Source: Thraustochytrium sp. TN22
Lineage: Eukaryota; Sar; Bigyra; Thraustochytrida; Thraustochytriidae
DNA: 64,000 bases
Direction: 5' to 3'
NCBI GenBank assembly: GCA_013306675.1
Contig: JABLUY010000115.1
Span: 1-64,000 of the forward strand
Under the pieces are notes generated by a model. That model ran no database searches. It was not told the DNA's origin and saw only the letters and a program-made list of their open reading frames with translations. Made by a program: the position numbers and the translations under genes. This document shows, piece after piece, positions 32,876-43,966 of the stretch (position 1 is the first letter of the stretch; each line of letters starts with the position of its first letter).

Positions 32876-35491
32876 ATGGCGGCCTCGGGCGCGGCGGCGA
32901 CATACCTGCGCGCGATGGGCGCGGTGCAGGCGACAGTGGCCGCGTCACTCGCGGCGCTGGCGAGAGCCTGCGCGTTGCGGCCGCAGACGACGCTGGTGGG
33001 CTTCCTGGTGGTCTCGCTCGGGCTGACGTGCGGGTGCCTCACCTTCGACGTCAAGGCGAACTACATGCAGCTGTGGGTGCGGCCGGCCAGCGTGTCGGCG
33101 GCGATGCGCAACCTGCTCTACGTGCAGGAGGTCTTCAGGCCGGACCCACGCAACGCGGACCTCTTCGTGCTGGCCAAAGACCGCACGTCGAACGTGCTTA
33201 CCCTGGACGCGGTGCGGGAGGCGCTGGAGTTCCATGAGGAGGTGGTGGCGCTGCACAACTCGCTGAGCGGGCTCACGCTGGATGACCTGTGCCAGCGGCG
33301 CTACGACGGCGCGTGTGACCTGGCCGGCCCGTTGGCCTTCTACAACTTCTCGCTGGCGGACTTTGAGGCGAGCGAGACGGACGACGCGAGCGTACAGCGC
33401 ACCATGGCGCAGGAAGTTTACCAGGACGGCAGCCCCGTGCTGCGCGAGGTCCAATTTGCGGATTTTGTGCTCTTCGACCAGGGCGGGGGCACGCTCGGCG
33501 CGACGGCGCGATTCTTCCGGATGACGTACCGGCTACGCGCTTATCTGGACGACGGCAGCGAGGACGAGCAGATCGACTGGGAGGCTGGTTTCGAGGACAT
33601 TCTGCTCAAGGAGCGCGAGCACATCTTCTTGGCCGGCCAGGCCTCGAGCAGCGGAATTCGTGCGATCAACGGGTCCGTGGGCAACGACGCGGTCCTCATG
33701 GCGCTCTCCTTCATCACCATGATCGCCTTCGCCGCCGTCACGCTGGGCAAGCCGTGCGGGCGCCTGCGCGGGCGCGCCTCGCTCGCCATTGGCAACGTGC
33801 TGGCCATGCTTTTCTCCATCGGCGCCGCGTATGGGCTTTGTGCGCTCTGCGGGGTGGCCTTCACGACGCTCTCGCAGATCGCGCCCTTTATTGTGCTGGC
33901 CGTGGGGCTCGACACGGCCTACGTCGTCTCGGCGGCCTTTGACCGCACCGACGCTTCTGCGCCCATGCCAGACCGCGTCTACACGGCGCTGTACGAGTGC
34001 GGCGTCTCCGTCTCGGTGACGTCGGCCACGGACGTGGCGGCCTTTCTCCTCACGTCCACCGCGGATCTGCCGGCCATCGCCTGGTTCGGCCAGATCGCGG
34101 CTGCGAGCGTGGTCTTCGTCTTTGTTGAGCACGTGACCGTCTTCCCGGTTCTGCTTGCGCTGGACGCGCAGCGCGTTGCGGCGGCGCGCCGCGACCTCGC
34201 CTGCTGCACGCACGTGAGTGCGGCCGTGGTGGACAGCGAGGGCCCGCCGCCGCCGCCGGGTGAGTCTGCATCCAAGCTCGCACTCTTCTTTCGCGACGTT
34301 TACGCCCCGAGGCTGCTGCGCCCAGCCGTCAAGGTCGCCGTGTTGCTTGCATTTTCAGCGCTCACCGGTGTCTGCATCTGGCAAACGTTGCTTGTGGAGA
34401 ACCGCTTTGACGTTCGCGACACGATGCCCAGCAACAGCTTCCTGCAGACCTACTACAACCTGGCCATGGATGAGTTCGGCTCCATTGAGGCGTACCAGCC
34501 GACCGGGCTCTTTTTGCGCAACGTCGACCACAGCGACGCCCAGGTCCAGGCGGACTTGCGCACACTGAGTGACCAGGTGCTGGACTCCATCTTCGTGGAC
34601 GCCTCCAAGGGCCGCATCGACTGGCAGCTATCCCTGACCGAATGGGTCGCAGACAAGTGGCCCTTCAACGCTTCCCTCTCCCCCGAGGGCTACGTCACGG
34701 GCAGCGCCTTTGTCGGCGCGCTGGACGCCTTCCTCGCCGACAACGAGCGCTTCCAGGAGCACTTTGCTCGCAACCCGGACGGCACGGTGATCGCCAGCCG
34801 CGTGCAGTTCTACCTGGCGTCCACGAACGACGTGGTGCGCCAGGTTGAGATTCTGGAGACCGCACTTTCGCTGCCGCTTGCCTCGAATCTTGGCGACAAC
34901 GCCATGATCCACGCCAACATCTTCATTAGCTACGACCTCTACGACACCATGTACGACATTACCTTCCGTAGCGTGGGCTTTGCGCTGGCTGCCGTCACTG
35001 CCATCACCGTGGTGCTGCTTGTCCACCCAGTCATGGTCATCATCAGCACAATCGCCGTCGCCCAGACCTTTATTGTCATCATGGGCAGCCTGCACATGGT
35101 CTGGGACATGCCGCTGAATGCTGTGAGCGCCGTCAATCTGGTCATGGCCGTTGGCCTCCTCGTCGACTATCTGCTTCACGTCATCGTCGTCTACGGGGCG
35201 CGCAGCCCGTCCAAGTCTCGAGATGAGCGCGTCGTGGAGACGCTCTACATCATCGGTCCCAGCGTGCTGCTCGCCGTGGCCACCACCATGCTCGGCCTGG
35301 TTCCTCTGGTCGGCGCCAGCTACAACTTCTTCAAGGTCTTCATGCAGTCCTTCGTCAGCATCTCCGTCTCGGGCGGCCTCACCGGCCTCGTGCTCGTCCC
35401 TGTTGTCCTCAGCCTCGTGGGCCCTGCAGTGCCTCGCGCGTCCCGTCATTCTCAAGATCCCACCTCCGACGACAAGGCGCTCGCCATTTGA
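32876..35491 (+). CDS. P6: Patched-like RND protein with GLDT in TM4
   Basis: 871 residues from the ATG at 32876-32878 (MAASGAAATYLRAMGAVQ); upstream in-frame codons are proline/arginine-rich and look untranslated. It follows the P1-type loop pattern (LWVRPASVS, SETDDASVQRTMA). In TM4 the pair is GLDTAYVV: the second Asp is Thr, while the TM10 acid is retained (GLLVDYLLH). The linker after TM6 contains ARRDLACC and a Pro/Gly-rich stretch. The tail is short, ending KALAI. Its 3' two-thirds is the parent-like sequence of the decayed locus P8, which retains the same GLDT motif. Confidence 0.9.
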   Translation: MAASGAAATYLRAMGAVQATVAASLAALARACALRPQTTLVGFLVVSLGLTCGCLTFDVKANYMQLWVRPASVSAAMRNLLYVQEVFRPDPRNADLFVLAKDRTSNVLTLDAVREALEFHEEVVALHNSLSGLTLDDLCQRRYDGACDLAGPLAFYNFSLADFEASETDDASVQRTMAQEVYQDGSPVLREVQFADFVLFDQGGGTLGATARFFRMTYRLRAYLDDGSEDEQIDWEAGFEDILLKEREHIFLAGQASSSGIRAINGSVGNDAVLMALSFITMIAFAAVTLGKPCGRLRGRASLAIGNVLAMLFSIGAAYGLCALCGVAFTTLSQIAPFIVLAVGLDTAYVVSAAFDRTDASAPMPDRVYTALYECGVSVSVTSATDVAAFLLTSTADLPAIAWFGQIAAASVVFVFVEHVTVFPVLLALDAQRVAAARRDLACCTHVSAAVVDSEGPPPPPGESASKLALFFRDVYAPRLLRPAVKVAVLLAFSALTGVCIWQTLLVENRFDVRDTMPSNSFLQTYYNLAMDEFGSIEAYQPTGLFLRNVDHSDAQVQADLRTLSDQVLDSIFVDASKGRIDWQLSLTEWVADKWPFNASLSPEGYVTGSAFVGALDAFLADNERFQEHFARNPDGTVIASRVQFYLASTNDVVRQVEILETALSLPLASNLGDNAMIHANIFISYDLYDTMYDITFRSVGFALAAVTAITVVLLVHPVMVIISTIAVAQTFIVIMGSLHMVWDMPLNAVSAVNLVMAVGLLVDYLLHVIVVYGARSPSKSRDERVVETLYIIGPSVLLAVATTMLGLVPLVGASYNFFKVFMQSFVSISVSGGLTGLVLVPVVLSLVGPAVPRASRHSQDPTSDDKALAI

Positions 35492-36091
35492 GACCATCAG
35501 CCAACCAATCTTGTCCTCTGTGTTTGTGCAGCCAGGGCAGTTGTGCAGTAACTTAGTTAGTGCAACCCGGCGTCTTGAAGCTGCCAGCTGGCGGGACAAA
35601 CTTGCTTGCAGTCGCCTCCCGGGGCCGCGGCCTCCCGTCAGGGCTGCGGATTGGGCGCCGGTTCGGGACCACCTCGGCTCACTGCGCTCAGCCTGCTCAC
35701 GCGCTGACTTGCACCGCGTTGCACGGCCAAAAGCTGCGCGGCGCGGACGGAGCCGGAGCGGCCGGCCTCGCGGTGCACCGGGTGTACTAGGCTAAACCCG
35801 AGTCCTTTCTCGTGGCTGATCGGCCACGGTCCGGTCCGGGGAGTGTGCCCAGCGGGGGCACGCCGTCACGGTATTGACGGTACCACACTGCCATCATGAT
35901 CTTGGCCCCGAAGCGACGCATCGTGAGACTGCTTGTCCGGCCCGCGAGGGCGTGGTCTTAGCTTTTGGTCCGTGCCATCGTCCGGCTGGATCATCGAGCT
36001 TCGAGTGCCACTGATGGGCTTGGGGCGGCGGGCCCCGGCGCGCGTGCAATGCACGATCGTGGCGACGGGCGGTGGATACGCAGTCGCCGCG
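35492..36091. other. Spacer between P6 and P7
   Basis: No gene seen. The part just after P6 (about 35540-35700) resembles 40390-40540 after the P8 remnant, and the part before the P7 start (about 36020-36091) resembles 41130-41209 before P9. The spacer was therefore part of the duplicated P6-P7 unit. Confidence 0.65.
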
Positions 36092-38841
36092 ATGGGGTGG
36101 AGCAAGTCGCGCAAGAGCAGGCTGCTGGCCGCGACGAGCCCCGCGGGCGCCTGGCACGGCTACGTGCGCGGCCTGGGCGCCGCGCAGACGGCCCTGGGCA
36201 AAGCCCTGGCGACGCTGGCAAGGGCCTGCGTGCTGCGACCAAGGACGACGCTGGTGGCCTTCGCGGTGATCGCGCTGGCGCTCGCGAGCGGCTGCGTGAC
36301 GCTGGACATCAAGACAGACTACCTGGACCTATGGGTGCGGCCGGCCAGCGTGTCGCAGGCGATGCGCAACCTGCTCTGGGTGCGCGATAACTTCAAGCCG
36401 GACCCGCGCATCACCGATGTGGTGGTGCTGGCCGAGGACAGGACCTCGAACGTGCTGACATTCGACCGCGTCAAGGCGGCGCTCGAGTTTCACGCGGAGG
36501 TGCTGGCGTGGCGCAATCCGAGCAGCGGGCTGTCCTTCGCCGACCTCTGCCAGCGCAGCTTCACCGGCGAGTGCGAGTTGACGGGCGTGCTCGCGATGTG
36601 GAACTTCTCGCTCGATGCTTTCCTTTCCACCGAGACCTCCGACGCGAGCGTTCAACGAACCTGCGCACAGCAAACGTACCCAGACGGGACGCCGGTACTC
36701 CCCGAGGTCCATCTCCCGGGCTTTGCGCTGCACGACCTGGGGGGCGGCGAGATTGGCGCCTCCGCTCGTCTGATGGGCCTCGTGTACACGTTGACCGCCT
36801 CCATGCCCGATGGCAGCGACAGCGAGCAGGTGGAGCTGGAGGCCGCTATGGAGGACCTCTTCCTCGAGGACCGAGAGCACGTGTACATGATCGGCGCGAC
36901 CTCGAGCTCGTCCATCCGCGAGATCAACGAAAGCGTCCTCAACGACGCGGTGCTGATGGGGCTCACGTACTGCGGAATGATTGTCTTTTGCAGCCTCACC
37001 TTGGGCAAGCCCTGCGATCCCATATCCGGGCGCGCCTCGCTCGCGAGCGCCAACGTCTTCGCCATCCTGCTCAGTGTCGGAGCAGGCTACGGTCTCTGCT
37101 CGTTGTGCGGAGTTCCCTTCTCCGTGCTGACACAACTCTCACCCTTTTTGCTCCTCAGTGTCGGCCTCGATGACTCGTATGTCCTGGCCGCGGCCTTCGA
37201 CAGGACGGATGCCTCGGTGCCGCTGCCGGACCGCATCTACACCGCATTCTACGACGCCGGCCTGTCTATCACCGTCACGTCTGCGACCGACGCGGTCGCC
37301 TTTTTTCTCACGGCAACGGCCACCATCCCGGCCATCTCCTGGCTCGGCATTTACTCGGCGGTGAGCGTGATCTTTATCTGGCTCGCGCACATCACCGTCT
37401 TCCCAGTGCTCCTAGTTCTTGACGCGGAGCGCGTCGAAGCGCGCCGCCGCGATCTGCTGCCCTGTATGCACGTGGCGCCCCCCGTCAAGGACCAGGGCCA
37501 GGACTTGACCTCGACCTCGACCTCGACCTCGACAGCGACCGCGACCTCGACAGCGACCTCGAAAGCGACAGCCCAGGGAGAATCCACTTCGCGGCTCTCG
37601 CGTTTCTTCAAGGAGTCGTATGCGCCGCTGCTGCTCAAGCCGGGCGCCAAAGTCCTCGTGATCGTCGCGTTCAGCGCCCTCACCGGCACGGGATCTGGCA
37701 GGCACTTCAGGTGGAGAATGCCTTTGACATTCGCACAACGGCCCCGCGCAACTCCTTCTTGCAAGGCTACTACTCCATTGCCTTTGAGGAGTATGGCTCG
37801 CTCGGTGCGTACCAGCCGGTCGGCCTGTACGTGCGGGGCGTGGACTACACGAACGGAACGATTCAGCAGCAGCTGCGCGATCTCAGCGACCAGGTCCTGG
37901 ACTCGATCGTCGTTGCGAGCAACCTGGGCCGAGACGACTGGCAGCTCGCTCTCACTGCATGGGTGCAACAGGAACCTACCTTCAACCACTCCCTGTCGCC
38001 CGACGGGTACGTCACGGGCAGCGCCTTTTACGAGGCGCTGGATCAGTTTCTCGAGGCCTCGCCTCGCTTCCTCAACAGTCTCGTTCGCGACGAGGATACT
38101 GGCTTGCTCCGAGCCACGCGAATCGGCTTTTACATAGCCTCCAAGAGCGACGTCCTGGACCAGATTGAGATTCTCAAGGCCGCCATGGCACTCCCACGAG
38201 CATCGCCGCTCGGCGATGCCGCTCTCGTGCACGCCAAGCTGCTCACCAGCTACGACACCTTCGAATCAATGTGGACTGTCACGTTCACGAGCGTGGCCTA
38301 CGCGCTGATTGCCGTGACGGCCATCTCCGTGATTGTGCTTGTCCACCCGGCGATGATTCTCATCTCCACCTTGTGCACAGCTCAGGTCTTTGTCGTTGTG
38401 CTCGGGAGCCTTCACCTGTACGACATTCCAATCAATGCTCTCTCCTCGGCAAACCTCATCCTCGCTGTCGGGATGGTCTGCGACTTTAGCATGCACGTCA
38501 TTGTCTGCTTCGGGAGTCGCGACCCCGCGCTTTCCAGGGATGCACGCGTGGCTGAGATGCTGCATGTCATCGGGCCTGCAGTCCTGCTGGCAGTCTCGAC
38601 CACCATCCTCGGCCTCTTGCCACTAATTGCGAGCTCCTACGAGTTCTTCCTCGTTTTCCTCAAGTGCTTTATGAGCATTGCCGTTGCTGGCGGTCTGTAC
38701 GGACTCATCTACCTGCCCGTGGTGCTGTCCCTCTTCGGCGTCGCCATTCCACGGGATGCTCTCGCGGCCGCGTCCAAGCTCGAGATCGTCGTCGACGAAG
38801 AAATTCCGGTCTCCAAGGTCCAGCCTTTTACTCCAACTTGA
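36092..38841 (+). pseudogene. P7: near-identical copy of P9 with one 1-base frameshift
   Basis: A full-length Patched-like gene (about 916 codons if in frame) starting MGWSKSRKSRLLAATSPAGA. TM4 is GLDDSYVL and TM10 GMVCDFSMH. One T is missing at about 37689 relative to P9 (ACCGGCACGGGATC against ACCGGCATCGGGATC), within TM7. This splits it into a first frame through TM6 and a second frame (open from about 37711) to the normal end, VSKVQPFTPT. No other damage is visible. The linker after TM6 holds a hexamer repeat coding Thr-Ser/Thr-Ala, with a different copy number from P9. It is a young pseudogene or an assembly indel. Confidence 0.8.
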
Positions 38842-38986
38842 GGAGACTACTCTACGCACCGTCAAGCTCGAGACCTTGATGAGGCTCTTTGGCGTAACGC
38901 CGTTCATCGCCCTGAAAAATTCTGGCCTCCAATCCAGTCGTCCAGACTCGACATGACGCGGTGGCAAAGACGGGCATGCAAATTGA

Positions 38987-39051
38987 CCTGCCAAAGCAAC
39001 CTGCCAAAGCAACCTGCCAAAGCAACCTGCCAAAGCAACCTGCCAAAGCAA
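38987..39051. repeat. 13-base minisatellite, five copies
   Basis: CCTGCCAAAGCAA repeats five times without change. The matching position downstream of P9 (44118-44130) has a single copy, so the array expanded after the duplication. Confidence 0.95.
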
Positions 39052-39155
39052 GTTTAAGCGAGCGCGCCCTTCCCAGCCACCAGCGTCCGGCGCTCGGTGG
39101 CCTGTACGGTGAAGAACGAGGCTGTCGCATCAAACATGCCCTGATCCCAGCGTTT

Positions 39156-39320
39156 CTCGCCCGAAGCGGACTCGCCCGAAGCGGACTCGCCCGAAGCGGA
39201 CTCGCCCGAAGCCGACCCGCCCGAAGCGAACGCGCTCGAAGCGGGCTCGCCCGATGCGGACTCGCCCGAAGCGTACTCGCCTGAAGCGTACTTGCCCGAA
39301 GCGGACTCGTCCGAAGCGGA
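39156..39320. repeat. 15-base minisatellite, eleven copies
   Basis: Eleven head-to-tail copies of CTCGCCCGAAGCGGA, the first ones identical and the middle ones with point changes. The matching site downstream of P9 (44253-44267) has one copy. Because 15 is a multiple of three, all frames stay open and give pentapeptide repeats, but no gene context supports translation. Confidence 0.95.
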
Positions 39321-39479
39321 CTCGCGAATGCGGCCCTGTATCAGCGCACAGCCATGTCAAAACGTGGATGCGCCTGGCACGCACAGCCGCGCCGCGATGC
39401 GATCGTGGCGGTGACATGAAAGATTTGACAATGCCCCCCCCTGCAGAATCCTTGAACTCTCCAGCTTCTCTTGTGGCCA

Positions 39480-40430
39480 CTCCAGCTGCTGCTCTTGTTT
39501 GGGATGATCGCCTTTGCCGCCTTCACGCTCGGCAAGCCGTGCGGGCGCGCCTGCGCGGGCGCGCCTTTGGCAACGTGCTTTTCTCCATCGGCGCTACGCA
39601 CGTATGGGCTTTGTGCGCTCTGCGGGGTGGCCTTCACGACGCTCTCGCAGATCGCGGCCTTTATAGTGCTGGCCGTGGGGCTCGACACGGCCCATGTCGT
39701 CTCGGCGGCCTTTGACCGCACCGCCGCTACTGCGCCCACGCCAGACCGCGTCTACACGGCGTTGTACGAGTGCGACGTTTCCGTCTCGGTGACTTCGGCA
39801 TGATCCACGCCACCATCTTCATTAGCTACGACCTCTGCGACACCATTTACGGCATCACCTTCCGTAGCGTGGGATTGGCGCTGGCCGCCGCCACTGCCAT
39901 CACCGTGGTGCTGCTTGTCCACCTAGTCATGGTGATCATCAGCACGTCGCCCAGACCTTGATTGGCAGCCTGGGACATGCCGCTGAAGGCTGTGAGCGCC
40001 GCCAACCTGGTCATGGCCGTTAATCTCCTCGTCGACTACCTGCTTCACGTCATCGTCGTCACCGGGGCGCGCAGCTCGTCCAAGTCTTGCGATGAGCGTG
40101 TCATGGAGACGCACCACATCATCGGTCCCAGCGTGCTGCTCGCCGTGGCCACCACCCTGCTCGGCCTCGTTTCTCTGGTCAAGGCCTTGCTGCAGTCCTT
40201 CGTCAGCATCTCCGTCTCGGCCGCCTCACCGGCCTCATGCTCGTCCCAGACGTCCTCAGCCTCGTGGCGCGTCCCGTCAATCTCAAGATCCCGCCTCCGA
40301 CCGCACGGCTCTCGCCATTCGAGACCACGACGCAGCGCACGTCCTGCCTGCTGCTCCTCACTGGCCGTGCAAGCCCGTACGCTGATCAGTGAGCCCCCGG
40401 CCGGCGTCTGGAGAAGCTGGCTGGCGTGAC
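39480..40430 (+). pseudogene. P8: decayed remnant of a P6-like Patched gene
   Basis: Discontinuous P6-like pieces lie in order. About 39499-39801 matches TM2-TM4/5 (AFTLGKPCGR, then GLDTAHVVSAAFDRT). At about 39797 it jumps to the TM8-9 region (GMIHATIFISYDLCDT), so the central linker, TM7 and second luminal loop are deleted. After about 39955 a shorter deletion precedes the TM10-11 region (VNLLVDYLLHVIV, HIIGPSVLLAVATT), which runs to about 40260 with a further loss near TM11-12. There is no start, no first loop and several frame changes. Sequence after it resembles the P6 3' flank. It is the decayed partner of P6 within the duplicated P6-P7 / P8-P9 unit. Confidence 0.85.
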
Positions 40431-41209
40431 ATTCTTTGGAACAACTTGCCTCCGGGGCCCGCGGCCTCCCGCCAGCCTGAGGGCCGCGGATTGGGCCCCG
40501 GGCGGCGGCCGGGCCCGCCTCTGACCGCCTCGAGCAGCGCACGAGATCGGCGCTCGTGTTGGTCATGCTCGCACTGCACTGCACGGGCTGGCCTCGCGGT
40601 CACGGTGAAGTCCACGCCCTCGCGGGGCCGCAGTCCCGGACAGGCTCTCCCCGGCATCGGGCCGGACCCCCCGACGTCGTGTCGTGACACCGTCGGTTCG
40701 CTGCGGCACTTCGGGCGGCCCAAGAGGCCCGGGCTCTGGAGCCTCTGACAGGTTGTTCATCAAGCTGTGGCACCGTCACGGTGATGGTGGCACGGTCACG
40801 GTCCCGTGCGGAGCCCCTGCTGGGCGTACTCCCCAAACCCGGACCGGACCGGACCGGACCGGCCAGCCAGAAGAAAGTACTAGCTAACTTGCAGCACCTG
40901 GCCGCCAGACAAACAGCGTTGGCCTTCCAGTGCCTGGAACATTGAGCTTCGACTTCGACTCTCCGAGTGATGATCATGGGGAAGTTGCAATCATGGCAAC
41001 CGGCCAGGTGGTACCAGTACCCCCAGGACTGCAGTGCTACAGGGCCGGCAGCCCGGGGTCCCCGGCGAGCATCAGCCTACCCACGCCTCCCGTAACAGCA
41101 CGCAATCGCAGACTCCAATCAACCGGCGTGACGGTCCGGAGAATCGTTTGCGGCCCCAGCGCGCGTGCAAAGCGCGATCGTGGCGGGCGGTGGACACGCA
41201 GTCGCCGCG
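40431..41209. other. Spacer between P8 remnant and P9
   Basis: No gene seen. It contains P6-flank-like sequence at its left end and P7-upstream-like sequence at its right end. A short GGACC pentamer run is at about 40838-40862, a GCACTGCACTGCA motif at about 40571, and repeated CACGGT words at about 40768-40803. Confidence 0.55.
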
Positions 41210-43966
41210 ATGGAGGTGAGCAAGGCGCGCAAGAGCAGGCTGCTGGCCGCGACGAGCCCCGCGGGCGCCTGGCACGGCTACGTGCGCGGCCTGGGCGCCG
41301 CGCAGACGGCCCTGGGCAAAGCCCTGGCGACGCTGGCAAGGGCCTGCGTGCTGCGACCAAGGACGACGCTGGTGGCCTTCGCGGTGATCGCGCTGGCGCT
41401 CGCGAGCGGCTGCGTGACGCTGGACATCAAGACAGACTACCTGGACCTTTGGGTGCGGCCGGCCAGCGTGTCGCAGGCGATGCACAACCTGCTCTGGGTG
41501 CGCGATAACTTCAGCCCGGACCCGCGCATCACCGATGTGATGGTGCTGGCCGAGGACAGGACCTCGAACGTGCTAACATTCGACCGCGTCAAGGCGGCGC
41601 TCGAGTTTCACGCGGAGGTGCTGGCGTGGCGCAATCCGAGCAGCGGGCTGTCCTTCACCGACCTCTGCCAGCGCAGCTTCGATGGCGAGTGCGGGTTGAC
41701 GGGCGTGCTCGCGATGTGGAACTTCTCGCTCGATGCTTTCCTCTCCACCGAGACCTCCGACGCGAGCGTTCAACGAACCTGCGCACAGCAAACGTACCCA
41801 GACGGGACGCCGGTACTCCCCGAGGTCCATCTCCCGGGCTTTGCGCTGCACGACCTGGGGGGCGGCGAGATTGGCGCCTCCGCTCGTCTGATTCGACTCG
41901 TGTACAGGCTGACCGTCTCCATGCCCGATGGCAGCGACAGCGAGCAGGTGGAGCTGGAGGCCGCTATGGAGGACCTCTTCCTCGAGGACCGAGAGCACGT
42001 GTACATGATCGGCGCGACCTCGAGCTCGTCCATCCGCGAGATCAACGAAAGCGTCCTCAACGACGCGGTGCTGATGGGGCTCACGTACTGCGGTATGATT
42101 GTCTTTTGCAGCCTCACCTTGGGCAAGCCCTGCGATCCCATATCCGGGCGCGCCTCGCTCGCGAGCGCCAACGTCTTCGCCATCCTGCTCAGTGTCGGAG
42201 CTGGCTACGGTCTCTGCTCGTTGTGCGGAGTTCCCTTCTCCGTGCTGACACAACTCTCACCCTTTTTGCTCCTCAGTGTCGGCCTCGATGACTCGTATGT
42301 CCTGGCCGCGGCCTTCGACAGGACGGATGCCTCGGTGCCGCTGCCGGACCGCATCTACACCGCATTCTACGACGCCGGCCTGTCTATCACCGTCACGTCT
42401 GCGACCGACGCGGTCGCCTTTTTTCTCACGGCAACGGCCGCCATCCCGGCCATCTCCTGGCTCGGCATTTACTCGGCGGTGAGCGTGATCTTTGTCTGGC
42501 TCGCGCACATCACCGTTTTCCCGGTGCTCCTAGTTCTTGACGCGGAGCGCGTCAAAGCGCGCCGCCGCGATCTGCTGCCCTGTATGCACGTGGCGGCCGC
42601 CGTCAAGGACCAGGGCCAGGACATGGCCTCGACCTCGACCTCGACCTCGACCTCGACCTCGACCTCGATCTCGACAGCGACCTCGACAGCGCCAGCCCAG
42701 GCAGAGTTCACTTCGCGGCTCTCGCGTTTCTTCAAGGAGTCGTATGCGCCGCTGCTGCTCAAGCCGGGCGCCAAAGTCCTCGTGATCGTCGCGTTCAGCG
42801 CCCTCACCGGCATCGGGATCTGGCAGGCACTTCAGGTGGAGAATGCCTTCGACATTCGCACGACGGCCCCGCGCAACTCCTTCTTGCAAAGTTTCTACTC
42901 CATTGTCTTTGAGGAGTATGGCTCGCTCGGTGCGTACCAGCCGCTTGGCCTGTACGTGCGGGGCGTGGACTACACGAACGGAACGATTCAGCAGCAGCTG
43001 CGCGATCTCAGCGACCAGGTCCTGGACTCGATCGTCGTTGCGAGCAACCTGGGCCGAGACGACTGGCAGCTCGCTCTCACTGCATGGGTGCAACAGGAAC
43101 CTACCTTCAACCACTCCCTGTCGCCCGACGGGTACGTCACGGGCAGCGCCTTTTACGAGGCGCTGGATCAGTTTCTCGAGGCCTCGCCTCGCTTCCTCAA
43201 CAGTCTCGTTCGCGACGAGGATACTGGCTTGCTCCGAGCCACGCGAATCGGCTTTTACATAGCCTCCAAGAGCGACGTCCTGGACCAGATTGAGATTCTC
43301 AAGGCCGCCATGGCACTCCCACGGGCATCGCCGCTCGGCGATGCCGCTCTCGTGCACGCCAAGCTGCTCACCAGCTACGACACCTTCGAATCAATGTGGA
43401 CTGTCACGTTCACGAGCGTGGCCTACGCGCTGATTGCCGTGACGGCCATCTCCGTGATTGTGCTTGTCCACCCGGCGATGATTCTCATCTCCACCTTGTG
43501 CACAGCTCAGGTCTTTGTCGTCGTGCTCGGGAGCCTTCACCTGTACGACATTCCAATCAATGCTCTCTCCTCGGCAAACCTCATCCTCGCTGTCGGGATG
43601 GTCTGCGACTTTAGCATGCACGTCATTGTCTGCTTCGGGAGTCGCGACCCCGCTCTTTCCAGGGATGCACGCGTGGCTGAGATGCTGCATGTCATCGGGC
43701 CTGCAGTCCTGCTCGCAGTCTCGACCACCATCCTCGGCCTCTTGCCACTAACCGCGAGCTCCTACGAGTTCTTCCTCGTCTTCCTCAAGTGCTTTATGAG
43801 CATTGCCGTTGCTGGCGGTCTGTACGGACTCATCTACCTGCCCGTGGTGCTGTCCCTCTTCGGCGTCGCCATTCCACGGGATGCTCTCGCGGCCGCGTCC
43901 AAGCTCGAGGTCGCCGACGAAGAAGAGATCCCGGTCTCCAAGGTCCAGCCTTTGACTGCATCTTGA
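41210..43966 (+). CDS. P9: Patched-like RND protein, intact sister of P7
   Basis: 918 residues from the ATG at 41210-41212 (MEVSKARKSRLLAATSPAGA), the position conserved with P7. 12 TMs, P1-type loop (LWVRPASVSQ, STETSDASVQRTC), TM4 GLDDSYVL with both acids, TM10 GMVCDFSMH. The linker after TM6 (RRDLLPC) is extended by a Thr-Ser repeat coded by ACCTCG hexamers at about 42627-42690. The tail ends EIPVSKVQPLTAS and lacks the KPSFG and -SxC features of P1-P4. Near-identity with P7 over the gene and both flanks marks a recent segmental duplication. Confidence 0.92.
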   Translation: MEVSKARKSRLLAATSPAGAWHGYVRGLGAAQTALGKALATLARACVLRPRTTLVAFAVIALALASGCVTLDIKTDYLDLWVRPASVSQAMHNLLWVRDNFSPDPRITDVMVLAEDRTSNVLTFDRVKAALEFHAEVLAWRNPSSGLSFTDLCQRSFDGECGLTGVLAMWNFSLDAFLSTETSDASVQRTCAQQTYPDGTPVLPEVHLPGFALHDLGGGEIGASARLIRLVYRLTVSMPDGSDSEQVELEAAMEDLFLEDREHVYMIGATSSSSIREINESVLNDAVLMGLTYCGMIVFCSLTLGKPCDPISGRASLASANVFAILLSVGAGYGLCSLCGVPFSVLTQLSPFLLLSVGLDDSYVLAAAFDRTDASVPLPDRIYTAFYDAGLSITVTSATDAVAFFLTATAAIPAISWLGIYSAVSVIFVWLAHITVFPVLLVLDAERVKARRRDLLPCMHVAAAVKDQGQDMASTSTSTSTSTSTSISTATSTAPAQAEFTSRLSRFFKESYAPLLLKPGAKVLVIVAFSALTGIGIWQALQVENAFDIRTTAPRNSFLQSFYSIVFEEYGSLGAYQPLGLYVRGVDYTNGTIQQQLRDLSDQVLDSIVVASNLGRDDWQLALTAWVQQEPTFNHSLSPDGYVTGSAFYEALDQFLEASPRFLNSLVRDEDTGLLRATRIGFYIASKSDVLDQIEILKAAMALPRASPLGDAALVHAKLLTSYDTFESMWTVTFTSVAYALIAVTAISVIVLVHPAMILISTLCTAQVFVVVLGSLHLYDIPINALSSANLILAVGMVCDFSMHVIVCFGSRDPALSRDARVAEMLHVIGPAVLLAVSTTILGLLPLTASSYEFFLVFLKCFMSIAVAGGLYGLIYLPVVLSLFGVAIPRDALAAASKLEVADEEEIPVSKVQPLTAS

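Larger units (their letters stand above)
38842..39479. other. 3' flank of P7, duplicated after P9
   Basis: Aligns by eye with 43967-44420 downstream of P9, marking the end of the duplicated unit. It differs mainly by two minisatellite expansions listed separately. No gene seen. Confidence 0.7.

Noticed and set aside
39156-39320. CRISPR-like look of the 15-base repeat array
   Set aside because: Units abut with no spacers, the unit is far too short, and the host is eukaryotic. It is a minisatellite.
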